Below are positions 1 through 9,438 of a stretch of 43,215 nucleotides of DNA, one piece after another (position 1 is the first letter of the stretch; each line of letters begins with the position of its first letter). Made by a program: the position numbers and the translations under genes. The stretch spans positions 1 through 43,215 of the forward strand of contig MHBG01000057.1 of assembly GCA_001804785.1 (NCBI GenBank). The letters run 5' to 3'. Source of the DNA: Lentisphaerae bacterium GWF2_45_14 (GTDB lineage: Bacteria > Verrucomicrobiota > Lentisphaeria > Victivallales > GWF2-45-14). The notes beneath the pieces are model-generated. The model was given only the letters and a program-made list of their open reading frames with translations. It searched no databases and had not been told where the DNA came from.

Positions 1-100
1 TACTCGCGGCATAAATCGAAGAATGGAGCTCTGCGAACCAGTTAAAGAGCCTTCATGTTTGCAATTTTATCAGGCCACAGACTTTTGGCGGGACCATCAA

Positions 101-3100
101 TCAGTCAGGCATTTCATAAATTGATATATTTTTTATCTCGACCGTATGTGTGCCTGTTTGTGTATTCTTGGACCAGTCAAAAGAAAATTTTATTTTTGCG
201 GAATCATATTCTGAATCCGGCTGGCACTCGAAAACGCCTGAAAACTTCTGAAAGTTTTTAGACTCTTTTTTGAATGGAAAATTTTCAATAAGACGTTTTC
301 CCTCCTTGCCGTCCTTTCCATACAGATTTATTATGGGAATAAATCTGCATGGATTTTCTTTTTTCAATTCAAAGCTTACGAGATATTTTTTGTCGTGCTG
401 CAATTTGAACAAAGGACTAAGCCACGTAGTGTATTTTTCCCCTGAATTCAAATCCAACCGCATGATTCCTTCACCAGAATCATAAAGGACCTTGAATTCT
501 TTTTCTGCCTGCATTTCCTTCTCCGACTCACAACCCGCAAGCCAATTGACACAGTTGATAAGAAAATCCTTATCGATGTGTTTTGCCGGATCGGCAGATG
601 GATCTTTTTCCGGAGGATAAGTTATCATCCCGCTAAAAACAATACGTCCTTTTCCTTTGTTTCCGGCAATGGCGACGGCATCTCCTTCTGAATCGGTAAG
701 AAGAACCGTACCCTGCGGTCCTGGCATCAGCACAAGATGGTCCCAGTAGAGATGTTTTAGTTTTTCATTCTTTTTTATCCCATCAAGGCACGGGTGATTT
801 CCGTTGGCTATGACATCATGAGATTCCTTGCGCCGAAAGGCATTCCCGCATATTTCCGGAAATATACTTTCTTTCAGAACAGCACGGTAAAAGCCAACGG
901 AATCATGTTCAAAATAAACCCCTCCGCCGTTTTCTTCGTATTCGCGTATATTTTTATAATAGATATTGTCGTCCCCTTTTCCCCACTCGTTCAAGTGTGG
1001 GATTATCAAAGCCTTATAGTTCTGCAACTCTTTCATCTCAAGGTTGTCGATAAGGACTGGCACAAATTTCTCATCCGAGCTTAGTATTTCGAATATCTTA
1101 TCCGCTCCCACGACTTTTCCGCCCTTGAGATTAGGATAGTAAATGGCAATTTTAAGACCTTTACGATCATTCTGCAATCTCATTTTAGTTTTTAGCTGGC
1201 ATTCGGCTTCCAAAACCTTTAACTGTCCTTCCGGGACGGAAAGCCAATATGAGGCTGTCTCTGAGTTGATTTTATTATCAGCCATTTTTTTCTTAGCGTC
1301 ATGTATCAGATTTCCGATATTTTTAATCATGGACTCGCCTGATTTATCGTTCCTGAGAGCCTCTTGTGCACGACGAATATCAGCTTCAAGTTTATAAAAT
1401 TCTGATAGTGGAACCATTCTCTTTAGAAAACGTTCCGCTATGATCTTTTCCTTACGTGATGGGCATTTTTCAATGGCCTCCTTCAAAATAGACTGTGCGC
1501 GAAGGCATTTGCGGTATTCATTGTCTGAACAACTTTCATTTTCGGCAAACTCCAGCGCCTTATGCGGATTGACCCAGCCGGCAATTCCCAATCTGCAGAA
1601 GTCATACATAAAAGGTGCTAACGTGTCGCCATAAAGGCTGATGCATATCCTCTTCAAAAGGACTTCGGATGTCTCTGGCGGTTCGAGAACAAAATTCCAT
1701 TCACCGGAATACAGTCTCGAGCCGTCGCTTATGGGAGCGGACACTTTTTTGCCATCAACTTTTCCATTCCTGGACGCGTATATTCCGTTCAGTTTAATTT
1801 GGGCGGTCTTATCGGATTCCCATACGGAGGCTCCGGGCGCCTCCGTATTCCACATATATTCGATTCCTGTCAGAAGCATCACATCGCCATCCCTGAAACT
1901 CCCGTATGATTCGTTAATAAACGCGATATCGTCTTTTCTTTCCGGGAAATAGGCCCCTTTGAACAGGCGGGGTTCGGTTGTGAAAAACCTGCCTGCCTGA
2001 AACGCGGAACCATTCTGCCAGCGGATTACAGGCTGCGATACAGCGTTATTTATATTCCGGTGGGCGGCAGAATCATACCCTGTTTTGTTTAATGTCACGT
2101 CAGGGGGTATTTTACGGCTTAATTCCTTATAAAACTCAAAATACTCTTCGTTCCCCGGCAGTCCGATATCAATCCCGTACGGCTGGGTTACAAATGCAAG
2201 CCTGACATCTTTACAATTTTTCCTGATTGTTTCATTGAAGATGTTAATCACGTTAGCGTCAGCTAAGAGTCTCTCATTCCCGAAGCGTTTTTTGCAGTAA
2301 TCACAACATTCCGACCAGTTTTCATTTTTAGAATCAAGGCAATGGAAGTTGACTATTGCCACTTGGGTAGCGTTTATGAATTCAGAATATTCGAGGGCCG
2401 TTTTCCTTATAAGGTTGTCCCTGCTCCAGCAGAAAAGTCTGTTTTTATAAGAGATGCATCCTTTAAAATCCGGATTTGCGGCTTCTTTTTTCTGATCTCC
2501 GATAGACCAGCATCCGCGATACATAAAACCAACTCCCCTATCCCGTCCGTATTCATTGACTTTTCTTAATACAGTCCAGATTTTTTCAGGCGTGTTTTCC
2601 GGTCTGTTTCCTGTCATTACATAGTTGTATTTATACTTCAGAAGCCAGTCAACAAGCTCTTTGCCTTGATTATAATTACTTATATTTATTGTGTGCGCGG
2701 CTCTGTTTTTAAAGTCCGGCCAGTCTGTGATTTCCACATCTGGAACAGTGAGCTCGCCTGAAGATTGCCTGGATAGCATCTGATTTAAGGTCCCAGCGGC
2801 ATAGAGCACCCCCTGATCCCCTTCGGCGGAGAGAAAGGCACCAGTGTCATTTACCTCTATATGATATCCCTGCTGCCCCAAAGGATATTTGTTCAATTTC
2901 CCCGGAAGCGTGTTCTTTAATTCAATTCTTTTTGCGCTTCCGAACCTCGAAGCATTTTCTGGATCGGCAATAACGGGTCTTTTTCCTGTGAGCCTTTCGA
3001 TCTCATCGGCTATAAGACCAGCCGCAATCTTTATCTTCCCGGAAGAAAGCTCAGGAATAAGAATCACGGGCTTACTTTTATTATCCGCCAATATGATTTT

Positions 3101-3262
3101 ATCTTTGCCGTGTCTTTCAATTACCTTAGGGCATGGGATAATATTCAAGTCTTCCAACTGGTTCCAGGCGGGCCTGCTTGATTCGCTTTCACTTTTTATT
3201 GTGGCGTATCCGGAATAAAACAAAACTATTACACTGATGAACAATAAGATTCTTTTTGACAT
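101..3262 (-). CDS. Exported multidomain glycosidase-like protein (GH20b-like N-domain, DUF4838-type barrel, GATase-like domain)
   Basis: A 1053-residue protein beginning with a signal peptide (basic MSKR, hydrophobic core to about residue 20). Residues of about 40-170 resemble the GH20b/alpha-glucuronidase N-terminal domain that precedes many glycosidase barrels. A barrel region of about 180-560 follows, with a Cys-rich stretch (SECCDYCKKRF) typical of DUF4838 proteins. A helical segment and a Rossmann-like domain at about 690-860, resembling the GATase-1-like domain of some glycosidases (KIAIYYPNLKGG, then EENGGGVYFEHD), come next. The C-terminus looks like a beta-sandwich. It is the last gene of a minus-strand operon, 9 nt after its neighbour. 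I infer periplasmic or surface cleavage of a complex glycan; substrate and catalytic residues cannot be assigned. Confidence 0.75.
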   Translation of the reverse strand: MSKRILLFISVIVLFYSGYATIKSESESSRPAWNQLEDLNIIPCPKVIERHGKDKIILADNKSKPVILIPELSSGKIKIAAGLIADEIERLTGKRPVIADPENASRFGSAKRIELKNTLPGKLNKYPLGQQGYHIEVNDTGAFLSAEGDQGVLYAAGTLNQMLSRQSSGELTVPDVEITDWPDFKNRAAHTINISNYNQGKELVDWLLKYKYNYVMTGNRPENTPEKIWTVLRKVNEYGRDRGVGFMYRGCWSIGDQKKEAANPDFKGCISYKNRLFCWSRDNLIRKTALEYSEFINATQVAIVNFHCLDSKNENWSECCDYCKKRFGNERLLADANVINIFNETIRKNCKDVRLAFVTQPYGIDIGLPGNEEYFEFYKELSRKIPPDVTLNKTGYDSAAHRNINNAVSQPVIRWQNGSAFQAGRFFTTEPRLFKGAYFPERKDDIAFINESYGSFRDGDVMLLTGIEYMWNTEAPGASVWESDKTAQIKLNGIYASRNGKVDGKKVSAPISDGSRLYSGEWNFVLEPPETSEVLLKRICISLYGDTLAPFMYDFCRLGIAGWVNPHKALEFAENESCSDNEYRKCLRAQSILKEAIEKCPSRKEKIIAERFLKRMVPLSEFYKLEADIRRAQEALRNDKSGESMIKNIGNLIHDAKKKMADNKINSETASYWLSVPEGQLKVLEAECQLKTKMRLQNDRKGLKIAIYYPNLKGGKVVGADKIFEILSSDEKFVPVLIDNLEMKELQNYKALIIPHLNEWGKGDDNIYYKNIREYEENGGGVYFEHDSVGFYRAVLKESIFPEICGNAFRRKESHDVIANGNHPCLDGIKKNEKLKHLYWDHLVLMPGPQGTVLLTDSEGDAVAIAGNKGKGRIVFSGMITYPPEKDPSADPAKHIDKDFLINCVNWLAGCESEKEMQAEKEFKVLYDSGEGIMRLDLNSGEKYTTWLSPLFKLQHDKKYLVSFELKKENPCRFIPIINLYGKDGKEGKRLIENFPFKKESKNFQKFSGVFECQPDSEYDSAKIKFSFDWSKNTQTGTHTVEIKNISIYEMPD

Positions 3263-3271
3263 GAAAATTCC

Positions 3272-5161
3272 TTATTTTTTGTCTATGGAAAGAAAAGAAC
3301 AGGGAGTTTTCATAGTGAAGGAAATCTCCTCATCCGCTCTGAAATCTGCTGATCTATTCTCGAATGGAAAGGATAATTCAGCTCCGGTTTCATGTGGAAT
3401 CCTGACAATGACTTCGGAAGCTGTCGAAATGTCGTAATTAAGAAAATGCATAAAAAGTTTGTCCCGGGATAATTTAACATTCACAAACAGAGATTCCGGT
3501 GCTTCGATATCAAAAGGCATTTTTATCAAGGACTTGACCAATCTGCGGATACTCTCCATATCGCAGGGAACGCCGGGGTTTATAGTCCAGTCATCCATGC
3601 TAATGTTTGCCTGATTGGATGCGGGGCATACATGGGCATTTGTGTATGCTGAAAGCCTTTCGGCGAAATAGACTTCACGCTCCCTGTAATATTCATCACA
3701 GTATCCCGATTTTGGTGTGAGGATCAAATTGCCGCCTTTTCCGACCCATTTTTCAATCAGTTCCATTTGGGAGTCTGAAAGGCAGTATTGTTCCGGTATT
3801 ATAAGCAGTTCGCAGTCTTCGGGTATCTCAAGAGGGGAACCGGAAGATGTCGCAAGAAGTCCGTAAGGGACATGTGAGCGCATGAGAATCTCTTCGAAGT
3901 TTATCACTTCTCGCGAGGACGTACGGGAACGACTTATGGATTCCCTCGAATATAAGATCCTGACAGGGCAGTAATCCTCTGCTTCAAAGATATTAGTGTT
4001 CTTATCAATGAATTCGAAGAATCTTTTAAACACCTTCTCGCTTTTTGCGATGCGAGACGTGTTGACCATATTTTTGCGGCATGGAGCCATGATTGTACGT
4101 TCAACAGGAATACCGTTCCATACGGCGTTTTCGGCCAGGTTCAAAAGCAAAGCATCGGGATGACCGAGGTCAAGGCCGCCGTCGTGATCGCTGAGGGCCA
4201 GCACATCCATTCCAAGGGCGTCCGCGAGCTTATGCTCTCTTATGCGATTGATGCAGGCGGCGTTCCGGATGGTGGGCGCATTGCCGGACTGCGTGATGGC
4301 GATGTCAAAGCAGTCTTTCAGCTTGAAGCAATCAAGGCCAAACTGCCTGGAATGGGAATATCTCCGTATGCATCCCAGATTACCCGAGACAATAAGTTCG
4401 GAGGAAATCGATTTTATATGGTCATACAGTTCCTTAAACACTTTTGCGCTTTTATCCGTATGGTACTCCATGTACAGCAGACGCAACGGGTCCTTTATTT
4501 CGTTTTCTTCGGATGGAGGAGGGATCAGAACATTATCAAAAAAAGGCAGCCCCGTCAATTCTTCCGACAATGGGTTATTTCTCAGGTAATTCCTGAAATC
4601 CTCCTGGCACTCTGGACAGTAACACGCGAAATGGTGAGCGTTATCAAACATTATACCATCAAACGGACACTCATCCAAGCCGGTCTTTATAACGGACTTG
4701 AGGTAATCGATAAAAGAGCGCTTGGCTATGCACGGCATCCACCTGTAATATTCGCCTTCGTTATATGTCTGGAAATGCCCTTTGTGATCGATTGCGGCCC
4801 AGTTTTTCAAGTCGGATATTTCCGATTGCATTATCTCATAGTACAATGTTGAGAACTGTACATATGCCAGTACACGGATATTGTATTTGTGACAGTTTTC
4901 AACAAAACTTTTTACTCCCGGGAAGTCTTTCTTCTCGAACTCCCAACCCATACCTTTATAGAAGCGGCAGTGAAGAATATTAAAGCCAAGTTCAGCTATT
5001 TGCTTCGCACATTTTTCCGAGTCATACCAGCCGTGCCATTTCTCAAGCCACAATGCCGCCCCCTCCATGGCTCCGGTACTTTTACGACCGAGCCTGCGGT
5101 ACATTGAAACCGGCTCGTGATTGCCGAACGTCCAGCGCAATCGGTGCTTATAGCTTTTCAT
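3272..5161 (-). CDS. Putative TIM-barrel glycoside hydrolase with beta-galactosidase-trimerisation-like domain
   Basis: No signal peptide is visible. The N-terminal half looks like a GH-like TIM barrel: a tryptophan-rich start, then FDGIMFDNAHHFACYCPEC, a strand-end acidic pattern seen in hypothetical glycosidase families related to GH29 and GH42. Around residues 390-490 there is a GATase-like/trimerisation fold (CELLIIPEQYCLS, GKGGNLILTP), and the C-terminus is beta-rich. The frame extends to a TTG at 5197 that overlaps the upstream gene by 8 nt. I prefer ATG 5161 because AAGGA lies just ahead of it. The protein probably acts on the intracellular or periplasmic product of the neighbouring exported glycosidase. 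The exact GH family is uncertain. Confidence 0.7.
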   Translation of the reverse strand: MKSYKHRLRWTFGNHEPVSMYRRLGRKSTGAMEGAALWLEKWHGWYDSEKCAKQIAELGFNILHCRFYKGMGWEFEKKDFPGVKSFVENCHKYNIRVLAYVQFSTLYYEIMQSEISDLKNWAAIDHKGHFQTYNEGEYYRWMPCIAKRSFIDYLKSVIKTGLDECPFDGIMFDNAHHFACYCPECQEDFRNYLRNNPLSEELTGLPFFDNVLIPPPSEENEIKDPLRLLYMEYHTDKSAKVFKELYDHIKSISSELIVSGNLGCIRRYSHSRQFGLDCFKLKDCFDIAITQSGNAPTIRNAACINRIREHKLADALGMDVLALSDHDGGLDLGHPDALLLNLAENAVWNGIPVERTIMAPCRKNMVNTSRIAKSEKVFKRFFEFIDKNTNIFEAEDYCPVRILYSRESISRSRTSSREVINFEEILMRSHVPYGLLATSSGSPLEIPEDCELLIIPEQYCLSDSQMELIEKWVGKGGNLILTPKSGYCDEYYREREVYFAERLSAYTNAHVCPASNQANISMDDWTINPGVPCDMESIRRLVKSLIKMPFDIEAPESLFVNVKLSRDKLFMHFLNYDISTASEVIVRIPHETGAELSFPFENRSADFRADEEISFTMKTPCSFLSIDKK

Positions 5162-5189
5162 CATTTCCTTTTTTATTTTAACATCCGTA

Positions 5190-6239
5190 TCAGTCAATCA
5201 GAGGATTAATCTTTTCCTTGCCGCTTTTATCTGTTCCGTAATTGTCCTTGTTTTTGTAGTTTTCGTATGCATCATGTTCTTCAATTTTATCTTGTTTGAC
5301 ATAATGCTCAATGACATCAGATGTAAGTTCGTAAGGTTTACTGTGATCAATCTTTTCCCATGGTTTTCCCGATCTGAATTTGTTCTTGAAAAGGTTCTTT
5401 ATTGTTTTGCGTTCTTCCAGATGAATCATGCAGGCGCGGATACACCCGAGGGCACCGCCAATCGCCCTCCCGTAACCGTAACGCCTCGGATATTCTCCAT
5501 CAAAAGGGTTCACCTCATTTTCATATCCGCCCTGAAGCCCTTTTTCACATGCCATCGGGTCGAGCTTGCCCCACTCTACCTGGTGTCCGTCAATCACTAT
5601 TTTCACGGATTCGTCTTTGCTGATAGCCTTTGCCGGACAGTTTTTAACACAAAGCTTACAGCCGTCACAGATCTTTCCTTCGTAAATCGGGTCCGGTTCG
5701 AGTTCTGCGTCTGTCAGTAGCAACGCGAACCTTACCCTGGGTCCGAACTCAGGAGTAAGAAATACTTTACTCCACCCTATTTCTCCAAGCCCGGCCATAT
5801 AGGCCGCAAGTCGAAAATGCACCAGCACGTCTGGATACGGGTTGCCCTCTTTTACCGGACGGCTCCAGCCCTTGCGGAAATTGCCGTTGACAGGATTTAC
5901 AGCTTCGCCGCCATTCATATTCAACATAGGGACAGTTTCATAGCCCTCGTCTTCCAAAAAGCGTGTCATGTTCCACAATACCATCGGTCCGTAGATCTGA
6001 TTGAGCGCAGCATAGCCCATTGACGGATATGTTGTGTAGAGCGTGCCCTCCTCTATTCCCCGAAGGGTGCCTCGGGCTATCCGGAAGCCCAATACGATCA
6101 TTGATTTAGCGTTTGGAAAGATATACCGCGCATCCATCTGTTTGGGAGCACCTTCGAAGCGACTCATAGGAGAGATTCCTACCAGGTCTGCTCCGAGTTC
6201 CTTCGCCTTTTCTTTGATTTTTTCTGATGTTATAATCAT
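5190..6239 (-). CDS. 4Fe-4S protein related to epoxyqueuosine reductase (QueG-like)
   Basis: A 349-residue protein with the QueG/reductive-dehalogenase-like fold order: N-terminal KAKELGADLVGISPMSRF, a central domain (SMIVLGFRI), then a ferredoxin motif CDGCKLCVKNCP at about residue 190. A second set of cysteines (LGCIRACMIHLEE, about residue 265) lacks the complete CxxCxxCxxxCP of a normal second cluster. True QueG reduces epoxyqueuosine in tRNA using cobalamin. Here the gene sits between a pseudopilin and two glycosidases with almost no gaps, so a different substrate is likely. The start is supported by AAAGGG six nt before the ATG. There is no signal peptide, so it is cytoplasmic. Confidence 0.7.
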   Translation of the reverse strand: MIITSEKIKEKAKELGADLVGISPMSRFEGAPKQMDARYIFPNAKSMIVLGFRIARGTLRGIEEGTLYTTYPSMGYAALNQIYGPMVLWNMTRFLEDEGYETVPMLNMNGGEAVNPVNGNFRKGWSRPVKEGNPYPDVLVHFRLAAYMAGLGEIGWSKVFLTPEFGPRVRFALLLTDAELEPDPIYEGKICDGCKLCVKNCPAKAISKDESVKIVIDGHQVEWGKLDPMACEKGLQGGYENEVNPFDGEYPRRYGYGRAIGGALGCIRACMIHLEERKTIKNLFKNKFRSGKPWEKIDHSKPYELTSDVIEHYVKQDKIEEHDAYENYKNKDNYGTDKSGKEKINPLID

Positions 6240-6310
6240 TTTTTCCCTTTAGTTGCTATTTAAAGCTTACACAAACACTGTTGATATTCGACAAAAATTC
6301 CGACTTGTGT

Positions 6311-7024
6311 TCAGTTCATACGTCTCCAGTACCAGAACCACGTATCTCCGACACGAGTGAGATTGAGATAAGGATTGACTATTTTCCCCGCATGCCAGTC
6401 AAGGAATAGTACGTTTGCCGTATTGGCATGCCTCTGCGCACCGGCGACCGCCATATCCGGCCTGTTTCCCATGGTGTCTATTCTGTACGTGGTAGTCTCC
6501 CCGCTTTCGGAAGCGGCAGTGTCAATAAGAACACAAGTCAAAGACGGATTTTTGTTCTTTTTTATATCCCTGTCCTCTAGCTGAAATGACACACCCAAGC
6601 TTAAGCCGTAACTTGTACTGCTAAAGTTGACGGGGTTATTGTCGGTCGGACAATGCAACATCTTTTTATCCTTTATGTAATCATAGGCAAGCGGTGAAAG
6701 ATCGGACCTTGCCCATGAACGCGTGACTGAGTCAAGATTATAATTTATCATAATCCATCCGTTGTCATCAAGATAACTGGTGAATGGGAACGCCGTCTGT
6801 TTTAAATTGTTTGTGCATGTAATTATATTTGCCGCCGCTTTTGCCCTGCTTAACGCCGGAAGCAGCAGACTGGCAAGAATGGTAATTATCGTAATTACAA
6901 AAAGGAGTTCAATGAGCGTGAACCTACTTTGCGCATGTGGATCATCCAAATGGCATTTCATCGAAATGCGACGAATATAATCCTGGCTCTCCGCGTTGTT
7001 CTCATCAAGGACTGTCAGTTTCAC
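6311..7024 (-). CDS. Pseudopilin-like protein with prepilin-type N-terminal methylation motif
   Basis: A GTG start preceded by a strong TAGGAGG at 5-nt spacing. A 33-residue hydrophilic leader precedes SRFTLIELL and a hydrophobic helix ending in LLPALSRAKAAA, the class III signal of type II secretion pseudopilins and type IV pilins. The usual Gly at -1 of the processing site is replaced by Arg, while the Glu at +5 is kept. The C-terminal H-X9-DG motif is degenerate (RHANTANVLFLDWH). The leader is longer than usual, so a downstream start is possible. First gene of the operon running down to position 101. It is probably inserted in the inner membrane and faces the periplasm. Confidence 0.85.
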   Translation of the reverse strand: MKLTVLDENNAESQDYIRRISMKCHLDDPHAQSRFTLIELLFVITIITILASLLLPALSRAKAAANIITCTNNLKQTAFPFTSYLDDNGWIMINYNLDSVTRSWARSDLSPLAYDYIKDKKMLHCPTDNNPVNFSSTSYGLSLGVSFQLEDRDIKKNKNPSLTCVLIDTAASESGETTTYRIDTMGNRPDMAVAGAQRHANTANVLFLDWHAGKIVNPYLNLTRVGDTWFWYWRRMN

Positions 7025-7414
7025 TACATCCTCCTAGTCTGTGCCTTCACCAAATAAAACATTACCATTTGCCCAATTTCGATTCGGAACTTTCTCCACA
7101 CTTACTACTTAACAGAAGAAAGCCTTCCCGTCAAGGGGAATTGACTCAAAAACTATAAAAAAAGAATAAAACCATACCTTGAACTTGATTTATTATAAAT
7201 ATTTTCATTTAATAAAACCATTCAGCATTAAACCGGCTTGGGGTTTGCAAAAAGTTAAAAGATGCGCCTAGCCCCGAAGCTGGAGTACTTTTAAATCAAA
7301 GATTACTGTAGTATGCTTTTTGCTTGCGTTTCATGCGACGAAAAGGCTAAAAAGCCATAAAATGACAGATTGAGACATGAAATAACGTTTGAGGTTGATT
7401 TGAGGGTAAAAAAG
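7025..7414. other. 390-bp A+T-rich intergenic region
   Basis: This stretch lies between the pseudopilin start and the 3' end of tRNA-Gly. It must hold the promoter of the minus-strand glycosidase operon, and the ribosome-binding site TAGGAGG lies at its left edge. I see no coding frame, repeat or convincing promoter consensus in the rest. Confidence 0.6.
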
Positions 7415-7490
7415 TGGAGCGAGTGAAGGGATTCGAACCCTCGACATTCACGTTGGCAACGTGATGCTCTACCAACTGAGCTACACTCGC
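7415..7490 (-). tRNA. tRNA-Gly (GCC anticodon)
   Basis: A 76-nt cloverleaf on the minus strand: acceptor GCGAGTG pairs with CACTCGC, the D-arm is AGCTCAGTTGGTAGAGC, the anticodon stem TCACG/CGTGA encloses the loop TTGCCAA with anticodon GCC at 7455-7457, and the T-arm contains GGTTCGAATCC. Discriminator T followed by an encoded CCA. It reads and decodes GGC/GGU glycine codons. Confidence 0.97.
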
Positions 7491-7504
7491 ATCGACGAGC
7501 CATT

Positions 7505-7532
7505 ATTCTATATTTCAAAAGCAAAAAATCAA
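7505..7532 (-). promoter_or_regulatory. Probable sigma-70 promoter for tRNA-Gly
   Basis: On the minus strand TTGATT (7527-7532) and TAGAAT (7505-7510) are separated by 16 bp and end 14 nt before the mature tRNA 5' end, the expected distance for a tRNA promoter. This allows tRNA transcription independent of hisB upstream. Confidence 0.5.
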
Positions 7533-7561
7533 ATCGGGGAATAAAAAAATCCCTATATTTC

Positions 7562-8155
7562 CTAGAAAGAGCCCTTTGTTGAAAGGACCCCGCTCACTCT
7601 CGGATCGGTCGAGACAGCCATATCAAGCGCCTTCGCGAGCGCCTTGAAAACAGCCTCGAAAACATGGTGAACTTCTTCGCCTTTGAGCATCTGGATGTGC
7701 AGATTCATTCCAGCTTTTACGCATAATGCCTGGAAGAATTCACGAAATAGTGCGGTATCAAGGTCTTTTATCCGGCCTGTCGGCGGGAGGAGGTCGTAAA
7801 CGAGGAAAGGCCTTCCCGAAAGGTCGAGCGCGACAAGTGCAAGCGATTCATCCATCGGCAGGATGCAGGAGCCATAGCGTTTTATTCCGGTTTTATCGCC
7901 GAGCGCGTCCGCGAGCGCAGAACCCAGTGTAAGTCCGAGGTCTTCCATCGTGTGATGACAATCTATCTGCAGGTCGCCCTCCGCCTTTATTTCAAGATCG
8001 AAGAAGCCGTGTTTCGCAAAAAGCTCGAGCATATGATCCATGAACGGGATACCGCTTGATATCGATGAAACGCCGGTTCCGTCAAGATTTATTTTGACGC
8101 TTATTTCCGTTTCCTTTGTTTTCCTGCTGAATTCCGCTTTTCTTTCTGCTGCCAT
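7562..8155 (-). CDS. hisB: Imidazoleglycerol-phosphate dehydratase
   Basis: Catalyses the sixth step of histidine synthesis, dehydrating imidazole glycerol phosphate to imidazole acetol phosphate. Diagnostic metal-binding histidine motifs are present: FMDHML near the N-terminus, HHTMEDLG in the middle and HHVFEA near the C-terminus, on the two half-repeats of the fold. This is the monofunctional short form of just under 200 residues, without a fused phosphatase. The frame opens at 8164, but AGGG abuts that ATG. The ATG at 8155 has a proper 9-nt spacing and gives MAAERKAEF, so I use it. It stands apart from other his genes. Cytoplasmic. Confidence 0.96.
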   Translation of the reverse strand: MAAERKAEFSRKTKETEISVKINLDGTGVSSISSGIPFMDHMLELFAKHGFFDLEIKAEGDLQIDCHHTMEDLGLTLGSALADALGDKTGIKRYGSCILPMDESLALVALDLSGRPFLVYDLLPPTGRIKDLDTALFREFFQALCVKAGMNLHIQMLKGEEVHHVFEAVFKALAKALDMAVSTDPRVSGVLSTKGSF

Positions 8156-8235
8156 GAAGACCATCCCTATAAGTTTAAAAAGAATTTCTTTAAACTACCT
8201 TTACATCGTACAAAGTCAATTATATCAATCAGATA

Positions 8236-8264
8236 TTGACAAAAGCTCTTTCATAGGGTATAAT
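8236..8264 (+). promoter_or_regulatory. Consensus sigma-70 promoter of the GntR-pseudopilin-BNR operon
   Basis: TTGACA (8236-8241) and TATAAT (8259-8264) are both exact consensus hexamers separated by exactly 17 bp. This is the strongest promoter visible in the window. The -10 box lies inside the first two units of a 10-bp tandem repeat, so a factor binding the repeat would block it. Confidence 0.85.
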
Positions 8265-8292
8265 AGGGCATCAAAGGATACTATAGGGTATT
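8253..8292 (+). repeat. Four tandem 10-bp units between the -10 box and the start codon
   Basis: Consecutive decamers ATAGGGTATA, ATAGGGCATC, AAAGGATACT and ATAGGGTATT fill the space from the -10 region to the ATG without gaps. The period equals about one helical turn, so all units face the same side of the DNA. A related ATGGGTATGG occurs inside the coding start at 8299. Candidate autoregulatory operator array for the GntR-type regulator. Confidence 0.7.
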
Positions 8293-9438
8293 ATGCAAAT
8301 GGGTATGGAGCTTAAAAAAGACATCGTGTTCAATAATCTGAGAGAGAACATTCTCTCTGGAAAACTCAAAGGCGGTCAAAAACTGAAGAATGAACTTGAG
8401 CTTTCACGCGAAATGTGTGTCGCGAAAAAAACTCTTCGTTCAGCCTTGGCCAGACTGGAAGCAGAGGGGCTGATAGCGCGTATCCCGGCAAAAGGCACAT
8501 TCATACTTGACCGTACGGAAAAAGCGTCCGGCGGAAACAAAAGAAAGTTCCTGATAATAGCCAAAGGACAGTCCGAAATCCATATGCCTTTCAATTATAT
8601 TATGCCTGGGATAGAGAACAAAATAGCGGAACTTAATTTTGACTCAATTTCCTGTTCATTCGAGCATGTGCTTTCACTTTCGCCGGAAGAGGCGGAAAAG
8701 AGCTTTAAATCGTCCGGAATAGACGGCATAATTTTCTGCTCGAACTTTCTTCACGGTAACGAGCGGATTCTTCAGATACTGAAAAAAACAGGACTTCCCG
8801 GCGTGATCCCGCATACGGACAAAATAAAGGACAAGGCGGCTACAGGTTACGCAATCCAGCTTTATGATGAAAAAGCTTCATTCAGAGAAGGCTTGCGGCA
8901 TCTTGCAGAAATGGGACACTGCCGCGTGGCTTCAATCATGCACAAGGGTTTTACTCCTTATTACAGGGGATATTCGGTCGATGAATATTTCAGCATGTTG
9001 GAAAAATTTGGAATGGACACGGATAAAGCTCTTTTTCAAACAACAACTTACGATGCGGATGAAATAAAAAGCGCAGCCACCGAACTTATGAAACAGCATA
9101 TGCCGCCGACGGCGATCATGTGCTTTTCCGACTTTTACGCGATACACGTCTATGATGTATTGAAAAAAATGTCATTCAGAATCCCTGACGACGTGGCAGT
9201 GATGGGCTACTGCGGTTATCCGGGTGGAACTCTTCTGCAACCGTCTTTATCCACAGTGGACCTCCAATACTTCGAAATCGGAAAATCCGCAGTGGAGCTT
9301 CTGGCCCGTTCAGGCGAATGGTTCAACGCAAAAGAAAAAACCGCAATTCCAGTGCTGAGAACGGCATATAAACTTGTTACGCGTGAAAGTACCGCGATAA
9401 AAAGATTTGAAAGGAAGATGATGGAGGCGGTCTTATGA
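8293..9438 (+). CDS. GntR-type regulator with LacI-like sugar-binding domain
   Basis: Residues of about 8-70 form a GntR winged helix ([19 protein letters not shown], then [24 protein letters not shown]). The rest is a periplasmic-binding-protein-like effector domain of the LacI/GalR type ([15 protein letters not shown] near the end). This architecture, as in AraR, suits a repressor released by a sugar. It heads an operon with a pseudopilin and an Asp-box lipoprotein, so it likely senses a breakdown product of their glycan. The start is ambiguous among three in-frame ATGs (8293, 8299, 8305) because the ribosome-binding AGGG is part of the tandem repeat. The stop overlaps the next start by ATGA. 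Confidence 0.88.
   Translation: MQMGMELKKDIVFNNLRENILSGKLKGGQKLKNELELSREMCVAKKTLRSALARLEAEGLIARIPAKGTFILDRTEKASGGNKRKFLIIAKGQSEIHMPFNYIMPGIENKIAELNFDSISCSFEHVLSLSPEEAEKSFKSSGIDGIIFCSNFLHGNERILQILKKTGLPGVIPHTDKIKDKAATGYAIQLYDEKASFREGLRHLAEMGHCRVASIMHKGFTPYYRGYSVDEYFSMLEKFGMDTDKALFQTTTYDADEIKSAATELMKQHMPPTAIMCFSDFYAIHVYDVLKKMSFRIPDDVAVMGYCGYPGGTLLQPSLSTVDLQYFEIGKSAVELLARSGEWFNAKEKTAIPVLRTAYKLVTRESTAIKRFERKMMEAVL

Noticed and set aside
4160..4852. 230-codon plus-strand ORF inside the glycosidase gene
   Set aside because: Exact shadow of the coding strand at 3272-5161, with no ribosome-binding site and no domain; the minus frame has clear glycosidase features.
7536..7553. hisB terminator GGGGA...TCCC
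   Set aside because: Only a 4-bp stem with an A/T-rich loop and it overlaps the likely tRNA promoter.
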